From positions 1 through 32,903 of the forward strand of contig JARGGJ010000018.1 in assembly GCA_029210915.1 (NCBI GenBank): a stretch of DNA of 32,903 bases, written 5' to 3'. Positions within the stretch are counted from its first letter, which is position 1. Every line of letters starts with the position of its first letter. The DNA is from Patescibacteria group bacterium (GTDB lineage Bacteria > Patescibacteriota > Patescibacteriia > 2-12-FULL-60-25). The position numbers and the translations under genes were made by a program. Shown here in pieces: positions 13,353 to 21,181 of this stretch. The notes beneath the pieces are model-generated. The model did no database searches, was not told the DNA's origin, and saw only the letters and a program-made list of their open reading frames with translations.

Positions 13353-13409
13353 TAAAAAAAAGACCCTCTTTGAGGGATTCGCAAGAGGCACGAGTCCGAC
13401 AAAGAGGGT
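13353..13409 (-). terminator. Terminator of the 13423-13977 gene, with a long loop
   Basis: On the minus strand ACCCTCTTTG pairs with CAAAGAGGGT and is followed by a run of T. The loop of nearly 30 nt is large for a terminator and may hold an inserted hairpin. Confidence 0.7.
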
Positions 13410-13422
13410 GAGAAAGGGTGGT

Positions 13423-13977
13423 TTAGTAGCCGGAGAGGTAGCCGCCACCGCCATAATAGGCGGGTTGGCCCCAGGTGGAACGTCGTTCACGGACCATGAC
13501 TTGCTCCATACAGAGGCTTTTTTCCTCACCTCCGGGGAGCTGACCAAGGCGATTGAGGCAGGATTCGTATTCACGGGTACGGCCATCGCAGTAGCCTGTT
13601 TGACTCATGCCATACTGGCCGAGACAGCCGTTGTAGAAACCGGCATAGGGAGTATTACCCCAAATGCGGGTTCGTTCTTCGGCATGGATGCGCTCGCGGG
13701 CGTAGCTATCTTCCGCGTCTCCGGGCAAGTCGCCGATTTCGGCTTTGTAGGCTTCGTAGCGCGATGTATCGCGCTTCACATGCAGATCCGAGCCCCAGGG
13801 GCCGTATTCTGCGCGGGTTTCCATGGTTTTGCGGCCATTTACCTCGGAGCTCATGGTGTTGGTGCTCCAACAACCCGTTGCAAATATTCCCAATGCCATC
13901 AAGAAACCCCACTTCGCCCCTCCATGCGTCAGGGCTACGAGGGGCAGGCAAGTTATAAACAACTGATATTTCCTCAT
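13423..13977 (-). CDS. Lipoprotein with an internally duplicated domain
   Basis: 184 aa, no family recognised. It has a long N-terminal region and lipobox FATGC at Cys36. The mature part holds two related units: residues about 74-118 (YEAYKAEIGDLPGDAED then ERTRIWGNTPYAGFY) and about 138-180 (YESCLNRLGQLPGGEEK then ERRSTWGQPAYYGGG). The shared core is LPG-E...RERR-WG-P-YYG. The second unit has extra Cys residues. Ribosome site AAAAGGAG lies 8 nt before the ATG. It has its own promoter (14081-14109) and terminator. Confidence 0.8.
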   Translation of the reverse strand: MRKYQLFITCLPLVALTHGGAKWGFLMALGIFATGCWSTNTMSSEVNGRKTMETRAEYGPWGSDLHVKRDTSRYEAYKAEIGDLPGDAEDSYARERIHAEERTRIWGNTPYAGFYNGCLGQYGMSQTGYCDGRTREYESCLNRLGQLPGGEEKSLCMEQVMVRERRSTWGQPAYYGGGGYLSGY

Positions 13978-14080
13978 TGTAGTCTCCTTTTGGATAGATG
14001 CGCCATAGCACGTTTTTTTCCGGTTTTTTGTTATGTGTTATGTGTTACATGCTACATGAATTTGTGAAGGTATGCTTATA

Positions 14081-14109
14081 AACGTAGCAGAAATATGGGG
14101 TTTTGTCAA
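14081..14109 (-). promoter_or_regulatory. Promoter of the 13423-13977 gene
   Basis: Minus strand TTGACA, 17 nt ending CTGC, TACGTT. Same design as the promoters at 13245 and 17988. Confidence 0.65.
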
Positions 14110-14125
14110 TATCCGTCTGAACCTT

Positions 14126-14459
14126 GTCTGAACCTTGATTTTAACTCATATTCACGCTCAAATTAACTTGATTACTGTGGGAGTTGATTTAAATAATATT
14201 AACCTTGGGGCGTATTCTTACTGTGCCGCTCTAAGCTTTAAGCGGAGTGTGGTGATCGCCGCGCTGTCGCCGTAGGCGGAACTGGAAAGCTGATGACAAA
14301 GCACGGATAACCACCCCACTTCATCAATCGATTACGAGGGGCACCGCAAGGGTTTATCCCTACTAATAAAACGGATAATCAAGAAAATTTGGTCAACAAT
14401 CAGTTTGATAATCCCCCTTCGCCAAAGGCTTCGGAGGGACACGGTCAAGGTTCAGACAG
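14126..14459. mobile_element. Inverted-repeat element C, interrupted by hairpins
   Basis: The left end is nearly the same as element A over about 58 bases (GTCTGAACCTTGATTTTA, then CTCATATTCACGCTCAAATT). The right end AAGGTTCAGAC is separated from its expected ATAATC neighbour by a 33-nt palindromic insert (14414-14446). The middle (14220-14360) holds further palindromes, for example CCGCTCTAAGCTTTAAGCGG, and no gene. An extra GTCTGAACCTT precedes it at 14115. Confidence 0.7.
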
Positions 14460-14473
14460 TAATAAATCAAGGT

Positions 14474-14508
14474 AAAAAAAATCCCCGCTCTTTCCTAGAG
14501 AGCGGGGG
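14474..14508 (-). terminator. Terminator of the 14531-17909 operon
   Basis: On the minus strand CCCCGCTCT pairs with AGAGCGGGG, followed by eight T. Confidence 0.88.
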
Positions 14509-14530
14509 TTAAGGTTAACACAAGGTGCGA

Positions 14531-16801
14531 TTAGCGACGGCGGGCGGCTGCAACTTCGTCACGCAGAGAAGGTGGAACCTTCAGTGGCTTGACTTTGCAT
14601 CCGGTGCCGCGAGGGGCGGTGGACGGGCGAGGTGCGTATTGATGAACGACGACTGTGCGCTGGGGGCGAGGTTTTGAATCGCTATCCCATGTCCAGAGGT
14701 CGTGCCACCAGGCACAGAAGCGATCCCACCTACTCAGAGGTTCCGGCAAGGTGCGGTCGAACTCGGCAGTTCGAATTACCTTACCGTAGTTGTGATTTAC
14801 CTGAGGCGAGCGGTCAGCGTTACGCATCAAGAGGCGATACTTGCCGGAAAAACTCTCCGGAACCTCGAAGTCTACGTTGTGCTGATACGCTACAATCTTA
14901 CCTTCTCTCTCCACAGGTGTAGTTTGTACTGACACCGGGAAATAGATTCCGGACTTTATGGCGGCCCTGGTTGGCATGAATTCTACCACTCCATAGGCCT
15001 TCTCCTTTGTCCAGAACTGTGCGGTCACCCTTCCGGTTTTATCCGGGGCGGGTGTTTGCCAAAGGATTTGAGCTGTTGCCCTGGCCGCTTCGCCGTTTAC
15101 CCGCACGTTTTTTACGACGTGTGGCGTATCCATAACGATGCGATACTCTCCGGAAAATGTTTCCAGTACCGAGAAATCAGCAAAGTTATGATACAAACCC
15201 GTTTTGCTACTTGGGTTTGGCAAAGACGAAAGCTCAATCACAACGTTCTCCTCATCATTCAACTTCGGTCTGGGCATGTAAAACTCTACTGAACCGGTTA
15301 CCGGTTCCGGAGTGTCAAACTCTACCCTAACCTTGCCGTTTTTGTGAGGATGAACAGCCTCTACGTGCCAAACTTCATCCTGAAGTGGCGGTAAGGCACG
15401 TCCGTTTACTGTGATGGCACGCAGAGCCAAAGCGTTTTGATGCGGATCCGGAGAAAACCTGTACGCACCATTACCGATTTGGCTATAGAATGCCGTGAAG
15501 AAGAAAAAGCATGCCAGCGATAAGGAAACAATCCAGAGCGCGAACGCCGGCCAAGAACCAAGGTATCTACCCAAGATGCTCTTGGGAGAACTGATGATTG
15601 GCGACTTGGCATCCTCGCCTTTAACGAACTCATTCGCGACCACGAAGGAGCGCTTGAGCAAGCGATTGGCGATGAAGGCAAAGAGAGCCAAACCAAGAGA
15701 AATCCACCAAGGAGGAGCCGGAATGTAACTAAGCCCATACCAGAAGTTTTCCAACTCCACCTGAATGTTACGCCCTGTAACGGTTTGCATACCGAAAGCC
15801 AAGGCAATCGCAACCATGCCTGCAATAGGCAGAACCTTGAAAGCGAGGTGCATTTTGCTGACACGCTCGTTCCAGGCAATTTCCTTGGCAAACGGACCCA
15901 TGCCACCGAACACGAATTCCATTAGACCTGTTGCCACGATCCCAAAAAGAATCATGACCGCCAAAAGCTGGCTCGGCCAAATGAAAATCGCCAAGTCGAA
16001 GATGATGATCGGAGTGAAGAGGACGGTGAACAGATACTTGATCTTGCTCGCGACATCTTCCTCATCCAATAGATCGATTTCGCCACCGATCGCTTGGAGA
16101 GCATTCTTGTTGAACTCGATGTTCAAGTCGATGCTCACGATCAGTTTTGCAATGAGCGTGGATGTGCGCTCCAAAAAGCGCGTACCCTTGACGATGATCC
16201 ACCCCAAGATGCTTGAAGTGGCAATCGCCATCACGCCATACATCACCTTGCTAAAGAATGCCAGCAAAATGATGACCTGTTGCTCACCATGGCTGTAGCC
16301 CGGGGCGTTTTCGAGCGCGTGGTACTCCAGGAGAGCACCCTGCGCCAGAAACCCAAACGATGTTAGTGCGAGCCAAGTGAGAGGGTGTGCGAGTGCGCTA
16401 AAGCGACCCCAACCGGCATAAACCGGGTTGGCTGTTGTGGTTGTCTTTCTGCAGACCGTCTCCGTCGTGGTTTCACGCGCGGAGGTGAGCAGGTTGAAGC
16501 CTGCCCAAAGCAACTGCCCCAAGGAAAGAAATGCGGGCAAAGCCCACATGTACCAAGGGACTTTGCTTTCTTCGATTGCTCGATAAATCAACCAACCCAG
16601 AGCCAACTCGGCGAACATTGCCAGAAGTGCCAGCTTCCAGAAAGTTCGAGCCAAGATAGACTGGAATATTTCGTTCCAGATTATGGCATAGTCGCGTGTC
16701 GCGGCTGCGTATTGGCGCAACCGTTTGAAAGCAATCCCGAAAAGCTGAGGCTGTGTGATAGCCAGCGCGATCGGGATGATGAAACCGAGTAGGTTGCCCA
16801 T
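14531..16801 (-). CDS. Polytopic membrane protein with repeated extracytoplasmic beta domain
   Basis: 756 aa, no family recognised. About nine hydrophobic segments lie between residues 55 and 440 (roughly 55-75, 83-105, 138-158, 175-205, a double segment 257-295, 320-340, 365-383 and 417-440). The last 300 residues are soluble. Two related beta-type units are visible: YHNFADFSVLETFSGEYRIV at about 537-556 and HNVDFEVPESFSGKYRLL at about 641-658. The tail (about 705-756) is basic and proline rich. A GGAG site lies before the ATG. It starts 20 nt after the stop of the 369-aa gene and ends before a strong terminator, so these two form an operon and perhaps a complex. Confidence 0.82.
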   Translation of the reverse strand: MGNLLGFIIPIALAITQPQLFGIAFKRLRQYAAATRDYAIIWNEIFQSILARTFWKLALLAMFAELALGWLIYRAIEESKVPWYMWALPAFLSLGQLLWAGFNLLTSARETTTETVCRKTTTTANPVYAGWGRFSALAHPLTWLALTSFGFLAQGALLEYHALENAPGYSHGEQQVIILLAFFSKVMYGVMAIATSSILGWIIVKGTRFLERTSTLIAKLIVSIDLNIEFNKNALQAIGGEIDLLDEEDVASKIKYLFTVLFTPIIIFDLAIFIWPSQLLAVMILFGIVATGLMEFVFGGMGPFAKEIAWNERVSKMHLAFKVLPIAGMVAIALAFGMQTVTGRNIQVELENFWYGLSYIPAPPWWISLGLALFAFIANRLLKRSFVVANEFVKGEDAKSPIISSPKSILGRYLGSWPAFALWIVSLSLACFFFFTAFYSQIGNGAYRFSPDPHQNALALRAITVNGRALPPLQDEVWHVEAVHPHKNGKVRVEFDTPEPVTGSVEFYMPRPKLNDEENVVIELSSLPNPSSKTGLYHNFADFSVLETFSGEYRIVMDTPHVVKNVRVNGEAARATAQILWQTPAPDKTGRVTAQFWTKEKAYGVVEFMPTRAAIKSGIYFPVSVQTTPVEREGKIVAYQHNVDFEVPESFSGKYRLLMRNADRSPQVNHNYGKVIRTAEFDRTLPEPLSRWDRFCAWWHDLWTWDSDSKPRPQRTVVVHQYAPRPSTAPRGTGCKVKPLKVPPSLRDEVAAARRR

Positions 16802-16820
16802 TTCTTATCTCCTTATCTGG

Positions 16821-17909
16821 TCATGGACCAGGTGTGATTTTTGTCTTTAGTGCACTCAGCATGGATTTGATCCAACTAAAAAAGCCACCAGTGGACGTCC
16901 TACGAATTTTTGCGAGCTTCCGGTGACGAATGAACTCGTTCACCTTGGCATCCACCTTGCTCATGAACTTAGGTTCATCGAGCAGGCGTTTGATGAAGGC
17001 TTGGTTTCGTTCTGCGACCATGTTGAAATCTGTGACGCCTCGCAGACTTTCTGATTCTTGGCGATACCTATCCAAGTCGCCACTAGCGACAAGTCGCTCC
17101 ACGTAAGCTTCGGGAACCTCGTGTTGGTCCTTGAAGTCGGGGAGTTCGAGTTCTTCATAAGGGAACAAATCCTTGATTCCCTTGTCGAATGCTTCAATCA
17201 CAGCTTTGCCCGACTCCACAACCTGCTTGACCCCTTTTTCGAATTCCTTCTTGGGGTCGGCTTTGGGCTCGGGTTCGAGGTAGACTTTGAGACGATTTAG
17301 GAAATCATTACTTCTCGCCTCATCATCAGCACCTTCGACGTTGGCAAGTGCGCTACCAATCATGTCAACCGTCTTGACGCGTTCACGAAACTGGTTCCAT
17401 ACACCGTGATTTTTTTCGCTCATGGCCATAACCAATTTTTCGAGCATCTTACGCTGATAATCATTCAGCCTCGGAACAATACGTTCCTCGAAAGACAGTT
17501 CTTGATACTGTTGATCGAGTACGCGAACTTCTTCGCTCAAATCGCGCTTAAGCTCTCTGAGCTTCAAAGAACGCTCAGCATCATCCTTGATGATGAGTGC
17601 GCCATGCGTCTTATCCAGGTATTTATCTATCAATAGCTCTAGCTTTTCATTATAGCTCTTGGGCATATTCTCTTTTCGAAGCTCATTTTTGAAAAGCCCC
17701 GAAAGTTTTTGAACATCCGTCGAATCAACCTCGTCCCCAGAGAGCTTACCAAGTCCACTCAAAGCAGCTTTTGCAAAGCTAATAATCTTGCCCGCTCCAT
17801 GAAAAGCGGATTGAGTGAAAGCAATGGCGATCAACTCAGGCATTATATTCTTAAATTCGTCAAATGCCACTTTTCGATACTTCGGAGTTGCGGTTGTGCT
17901 CTTAGCCAT
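16821..17909 (-). CDS. Cytosolic helical protein, partner of the polytopic protein
   Basis: 362 aa from the ATG at 17909, which follows AGGAG at proper spacing; the frame continues to 17930. No family recognised. There is no signal peptide. The middle is strongly charged and helical (about residues 95-185, rich in KLRELKRDL and QQYQEL patterns), probably coiled coil. A short hydrophobic stretch occurs near residue 25-50 and the C-terminus ends in FFSWIKSMLSALKTKI, an amphipathic helix that could touch the membrane. First gene of a two-gene operon with the polytopic protein. Confidence 0.8.
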   Translation of the reverse strand: MAKSTTATPKYRKVAFDEFKNIMPELIAIAFTQSAFHGAGKIISFAKAALSGLGKLSGDEVDSTDVQKLSGLFKNELRKENMPKSYNEKLELLIDKYLDKTHGALIIKDDAERSLKLRELKRDLSEEVRVLDQQYQELSFEERIVPRLNDYQRKMLEKLVMAMSEKNHGVWNQFRERVKTVDMIGSALANVEGADDEARSNDFLNRLKVYLEPEPKADPKKEFEKGVKQVVESGKAVIEAFDKGIKDLFPYEELELPDFKDQHEVPEAYVERLVASGDLDRYRQESESLRGVTDFNMVAERNQAFIKRLLDEPKFMSKVDAKVNEFIRHRKLAKIRRTSTGGFFSWIKSMLSALKTKITPGP

Positions 17910-17987
17910 CTTTTCTTCTCCTCTCCCCATCGGGGAGTTTGTAGATTGTCGAAGTTACGTCCTCGAATATACTTCGAAGAACGTGTT

Positions 17988-18016
17988 AATATAGCATAAA
18001 AATCGCCGATTGTCAA
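17988..18016 (-). promoter_or_regulatory. Strong promoter of the 17909-14531 operon
   Basis: Minus strand TTGACA, 17 nt, TATATT, with TTTTTATGCTATATT as in the promoter at 13245. The leader has hairpin CTCCCC-GAT-GGGGAG immediately before the AGGAG ribosome site. Confidence 0.82.
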
Positions 18017-18019
18017 CCC

Positions 18020-18308
18020 ATCAGCTACAATAATCAATAACCAAATTCCAATATCCAATGAAGGTGTCGAGCTAGGCTCGAATTTTTATTTATGTAGAGC
18101 GGAGTTTTTAGTGTTTGTGGGGTGACAAAACCCCTCTAAATCCCTGCCCGCAACGCTTCGCTTGCGAGGCAGGCGGGTCCCCTTGTCAGGGGAGACTTGT
18201 AACTTTATACGCCACTCCCCCATCTCCTTCCGCCAAGAAGGTATAGCGATGGTTAAACCCCCTAAATCCCCCTTGTCCCACGATGCTCTTCGAGCTATGA
18301 GGGACGCG
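18020..18308. repeat. Gene-free stretch with two interrupted copies of the C-rich dispersed repeat
   Basis: CAATAACCAAATTCCAATAT words (from 18032) are followed by the palindrome TCGAGC-TAG-GCTCGA (about 18067-18081). Then come two copies of a dispersed repeat, AACCCCTCTAAATC...CCTTGTCAGGGG-GACTT. Copy one is split at 18145-18178 by a 34-nt palindrome. Copy two is split at 18278-18310 by a 33-nt palindrome with stem GTCCC/GGGAC, falling in the loop of the CCCCCT-TGTC-AGGGGG hairpin of the parent. Confidence 0.8.
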
Positions 18309-20093
18309 TCAGGGGGACTTGTTGATTATATAGGCTTTACCGCCATTACCTTCAGCTAAAAAAGTATATCGTTCATCTGTAGCAATCATTTGATCCAGTT
18401 CAGGCCAGCGCTCATTATCGATCAAGATAAAATTTGAATGCAAGCGATCATGGATTAAACTATAAGTATCGGCTTGTGTTGATGATGAATTAAAAACCAA
18501 GTTTTGATAGTCGAGGGCGAGGGTGGAACTGGATTTGTAGAGGAAGGTTGGGTCGAGGCCCGAGATGTAGCGGAGGTTTTGATTGTGAAAAAAGAGGATG
18601 GGGAATTCATCCCACATGGAGTTGTAGACTCTGTCGCCGGGCTTCGCGATGGCGGAGATTGCATCCATGGGGGTTTTATATTGATTATTAAAAAAGCGCT
18701 TGGCAAAATGCATATCCGAATAGGCGGAGACTGTGTGCTGGACTAATATCATTACTATGGTGAAGAGGATGACTGAGGGAACTAATAAATCGAATTTCGT
18801 ATTTCGAATTTCGTATTTCGCGGTTGGAAGTTTTAATTTGTTGTAGAGATTTTTCCAGTTGATTAGTTGGGCAAGGAGGGCGGTTTGCAGGGCGAGCAGT
18901 GGTTGGAAGTATTCGGTGAAGCGGAGGCTTTTAATCGAGGCGATGAAAAGCAAGATTAGAAGCGGAAGCAGTGTTATCGCTAATCGTATTTCGTATTTCC
19001 CTCGACCTGAGCTCGGGACGAAGGTCGTATTTCGTATTTCGCTGTTATTGCTCTTGCTATTTGCTATTTGATATTTGCCATTTGATAGGATTGATTCGAG
19101 CAAAGTGAGTAGTAAAATAATTGCGAAGACTCCGAACATGCTGATGATGCTTTCGATTGAGCTTGTGTTCCATTCTGTGCCCATGCGGAGGATGCGAGGA
19201 GTAGCTACGGCGACGTCGAAAAGTTGGACTTTTAGGAAACTTAACAACTCGGAGCGGTTTGGATGAACAATAAGACCCGCCAGACATCCTGTGATGCTTG
19301 CCACTAACATGAACAACGAATTACGAACAACGAACTTCGATTTTTGAAGAAAGAGGTAACTTAGGATTATGACAAATATTGAAACCGGGAGGAGGATCCA
19401 GCCGCCGTGGGTGAGGGTGAAGAGGAAACTTAAAAGGCTGATAGCTGATAGCTGATCCCACTTCGCTAAAGCTTTGAGGGACACGTAGCGGATAGCGAAA
19501 AAATTTGGTTGTTTTAAACTCACCCCCTTCGCCCCCTCTCTTAAGATTAATAGAGGGGGTGTTTCTAAGTTTACTTTTAGCCCCTCTCTTGATCTTAAGA
19601 GAGGGGTTGGGGTGAGTTTATCCCGTTGCAAACAAAACAAAACCACTCCAATTCCAACAAACCAAAATAGAATCGCGAGTGGCGAGGCTTTGCCTTGGAT
19701 TAGGCGAGTGGTAAAGGGTTGGGTGAATGCGAGGAGGATGGGCCAGAGCCACCAGGGTTTTAGTTTAAGTTTGTAAAAGATGAGTGATATGCCAAGCATG
19801 CAGAGAACCGCGAAAAAGATGGATGAGATGCGGGAGGCTGTGAGCGGATCGAAGATCTTTAAGAAAGGGATTTGTAAAACGTGAAATAAAAAGTGTTGAT
19901 CGGCAAAGTGAGATCCGAGGGTTGTGAGATCCAACCAAGTAAAATCAGTTAGCGGACCCTGTTCAGATATCAGCTTTGCGACGGTAATGTGATAGAAAGC
20001 GTCGGGATCTGCGAAGCGATCCCGCGGGGTGATAAAAGAAAACCAGCTTAAGAAAAAGATGGTGAGAGCAATAAATATATATTTGGTTTTCAT
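18309..20093 (-). CDS. Polytopic glycosyltransferase-like membrane protein (GT39/STT3-like topology)
   Basis: About 594 aa with ten or more hydrophobic segments. Early in the first outer loop is RDRFADPDAFYHITVAKL, the Asp-rich motif and following His expected for GT-C enzymes that use lipid-linked sugars. A soluble C-terminal part follows the last helix. I start at the ATG at 20093; the upstream TTG is less likely. Several word repeats are read in frame (18791-18821, 18984-19085, 19440-19625), giving KYEIRNTKF-type and repeat-derived segments, and two hairpin inserts of 27 and 30 nt keep the frame. The stop TGA and last codons (NKSP) come from the dispersed C-rich repeat. Confidence 0.75.
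   Translation of the reverse strand: MKTKYIFIALTIFFLSWFSFITPRDRFADPDAFYHITVAKLISEQGPLTDFTWLDLTTLGSHFADQHFLFHVLQIPFLKIFDPLTASRISSIFFAVLCMLGISLIFYKLKLKPWWLWPILLAFTQPFTTRLIQGKASPLAILFWFVGIGVVLFCLQRDKLTPTPLLRSREGLKVNLETPPLLILREGAKGVSLKQPNFFAIRYVSLKALAKWDQLSAISLLSFLFTLTHGGWILLPVSIFVIILSYLFLQKSKFVVRNSLFMLVASITGCLAGLIVHPNRSELLSFLKVQLFDVAVATPRILRMGTEWNTSSIESIISMFGVFAIILLLTLLESILSNGKYQIANSKSNNSEIRNTTFVPSSGRGKYEIRLAITLLPLLILLFIASIKSLRFTEYFQPLLALQTALLAQLINWKNLYNKLKLPTAKYEIRNTKFDLLVPSVILFTIVMILVQHTVSAYSDMHFAKRFFNNQYKTPMDAISAIAKPGDRVYNSMWDEFPILFFHNQNLRYISGLDPTFLYKSSSTLALDYQNLVFNSSSTQADTYSLIHDRLHSNFILIDNERWPELDQMIATDERYTFLAEGNGGKAYIINKSP
18791..18821 (-). repeat. ATTTCG word repeat inside a coding region
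   Basis: CGAATTTCGTATTTCGAATT and continuing words, read in frame as KYEIRNTKFD. Related copies occur at 18984-19043 and in YchF (26883-26912). Confidence 0.8.
18984..19085 (-). repeat. ATTTCG and ATTTGC words with a 27-nt hairpin insert, in frame
   Basis: CGTATTTC words are split at 19000-19026 by an insert holding CGACCT/AGGTCG. Then TTGCTATTTGCTATTTGATA words follow. The reading frame of the host gene stays open. Confidence 0.75.
19440..19625 (-). repeat. GATAGCTGATAGC words, a 30-nt hairpin insert and C-rich hairpins, in frame
   Basis: GCTGATAGCTGAT is split from AGCGGATAGC by 30 nt (19457-19486; CCCACTTCGCTAAAGCTTTG then AGGGACACGT), ten codons. Two further hairpins follow: CACCCCC/GGGGGTG and CCCCTCTCTTGATCTTAAGA with its partner. 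All are translated. Confidence 0.75.
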
Positions 20094-20235
20094 GAGGTTA
20101 TCGTACAACGGAGGACCTAAATTAACAATAATTCCTAACTCACATTAACTTTAATTCCTATATGATCAAATTTTTTCATATAGAGATTGTGGTTAATAAT
20201 TTATTAATTAGGTTAATTTAGGTCTTTCGTTGGAT

Positions 20236-20266
20236 AACAAAAAATCCGTATAACGGATTTTTTGCT
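20236..20266 (-). terminator. Terminator of the pilin operon
   Basis: AAAAAATCCG-TTATA-CGGATTTTTT on the minus strand, close to the stop of the last pilin gene. Confidence 0.85.
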
Positions 20267-20283
20267 CTCCCTGCGCAGAGAGT

Positions 20284-20682
20284 TTATTGCGCGACGTTGA
20301 TGAGCGAGCCCAAAACGAAGTTTGAGATTGCGAATGCCGCTACGATGATAAGAAGGCCGATAATGGCGTTTCTGATCATGGTTGTTGCTGTTTTAACTTT
20401 ACCTTCATCGCCACCGGCAGTCATCCAGAGGAAGCCAGCGTAGAGGATGTAGACCAAGAGCAAGATACCAATGAAGCCTAAGGCCACGTTGATGAGGCGA
20501 CCGACTACATCGGGCAAACTTGCATCTGCAGCGGTTCCGATATCAGCGCTATCACCTACAGACTTAACGTTTTCTTGCGCTGTAGTAAAAACACCCTGAG
20601 CCGAAGCCATTGCCGGCAAAGCTAGTGCACCTGCGGCTGCTGTATAGTAACAAGATTTTAAAAATGTTTTCATAGTTTGCAT
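20284..20682 (-). CDS. VirB2/TrbC-like pilin 1
   Basis: 132 aa. A signal peptide (about residues 6-28, ending AMASA) is followed by a short polar segment and two hydrophobic helices (about 61-87 and 104-128) joined by the loop MTAGGDEGKVKTATTMIRNA. This layout is that of VirB2/TrbC pilins, which form conjugative or type IV secretion pili and are common as orphans in candidate-phyla bacteria. No VirB4-like ATPase is in the window. AAAGGA precedes the ATG. Last gene of the minus-strand set. Confidence 0.85.
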   Translation of the reverse strand: MQTMKTFLKSCYYTAAAGALALPAMASAQGVFTTAQENVKSVGDSADIGTAADASLPDVVGRLINVALGFIGILLLVYILYAGFLWMTAGGDEGKVKTATTMIRNAIIGLLIIVAAFAISNFVLGSLINVAQ

Positions 20683-20709
20683 TAATTCCTTTATTCTTAA
20701 TTTGTGCGT

Positions 20710-21159
20710 TTAAGGTATACTCGATGTTCCACCTCCACCCAGACCGGCTAATAGCGCATTCAGAATTTCGTTGGATATTACAAACGACAAGCCGATGATA
20801 AAGATACCAATGATGGCATTACGAATCATGGTTGTTGCTTGTTTTACTTTGCCTTCATCTCCCCCGGCAGTCATCCAGAGGAAGCCTGCCCAGATGAGAT
20901 AAACAAGGAGAAGTACGCCAACAAGTGTAAGGACAGAGTTGATAAGATTGCCTACGATTTGAGGAGCGGTTTGCTCTGTTTTTCCCAAATCACCGGCTGC
21001 GGTTTTTAAGCCACTCGACATCTCTGCCAAACCGGCGTGGGTTGCCGGAGCAAAAGCTAACGCTGTACCAAACAAAATTGCCGAGATGGCAAAAAAGCGC
21101 ACAAAGTTGCTTGCCGAAAGTATTTGCTTAACCGATTTGAATATTTTATTTGGCTCCAT
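20710..21159 (-). CDS. VirB2/TrbC-like pilin 2
   Basis: 149 aa. Signal peptide to about residue 41, two hydrophobic helices at about 70-93 and 110-135, and the same loop MTAGGDEGKVKQATTMIRNA as pilin 1, so the two are recent duplicates. The C-terminus has a Gly-rich tail (AGLGGGGTSS) absent from pilin 1. It is 27 nt upstream of pilin 1. Confidence 0.85.
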   Translation of the reverse strand: MEPNKIFKSVKQILSASNFVRFFAISAILFGTALAFAPATHAGLAEMSSGLKTAAGDLGKTEQTAPQIVGNLINSVLTLVGVLLLVYLIWAGFLWMTAGGDEGKVKQATTMIRNAIIGIFIIGLSFVISNEILNALLAGLGGGGTSSIP

Positions 21160-21181
21160 ACTTAAGAACTTGGAATAAAGG

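Noticed and set aside
13139-13402. Long N-terminal extension of the 160-aa lipoprotein
   Set aside because: A perfect ribosome site and a signal peptide fix the start at 13138, and the promoter lies inside the extension.
13408-14067. 219-codon plus-strand frame opposite the 13423-13977 lipoprotein
   Set aside because: No ribosome site, and the opposite strand has a lipobox, an internal duplication, a promoter and a terminator.
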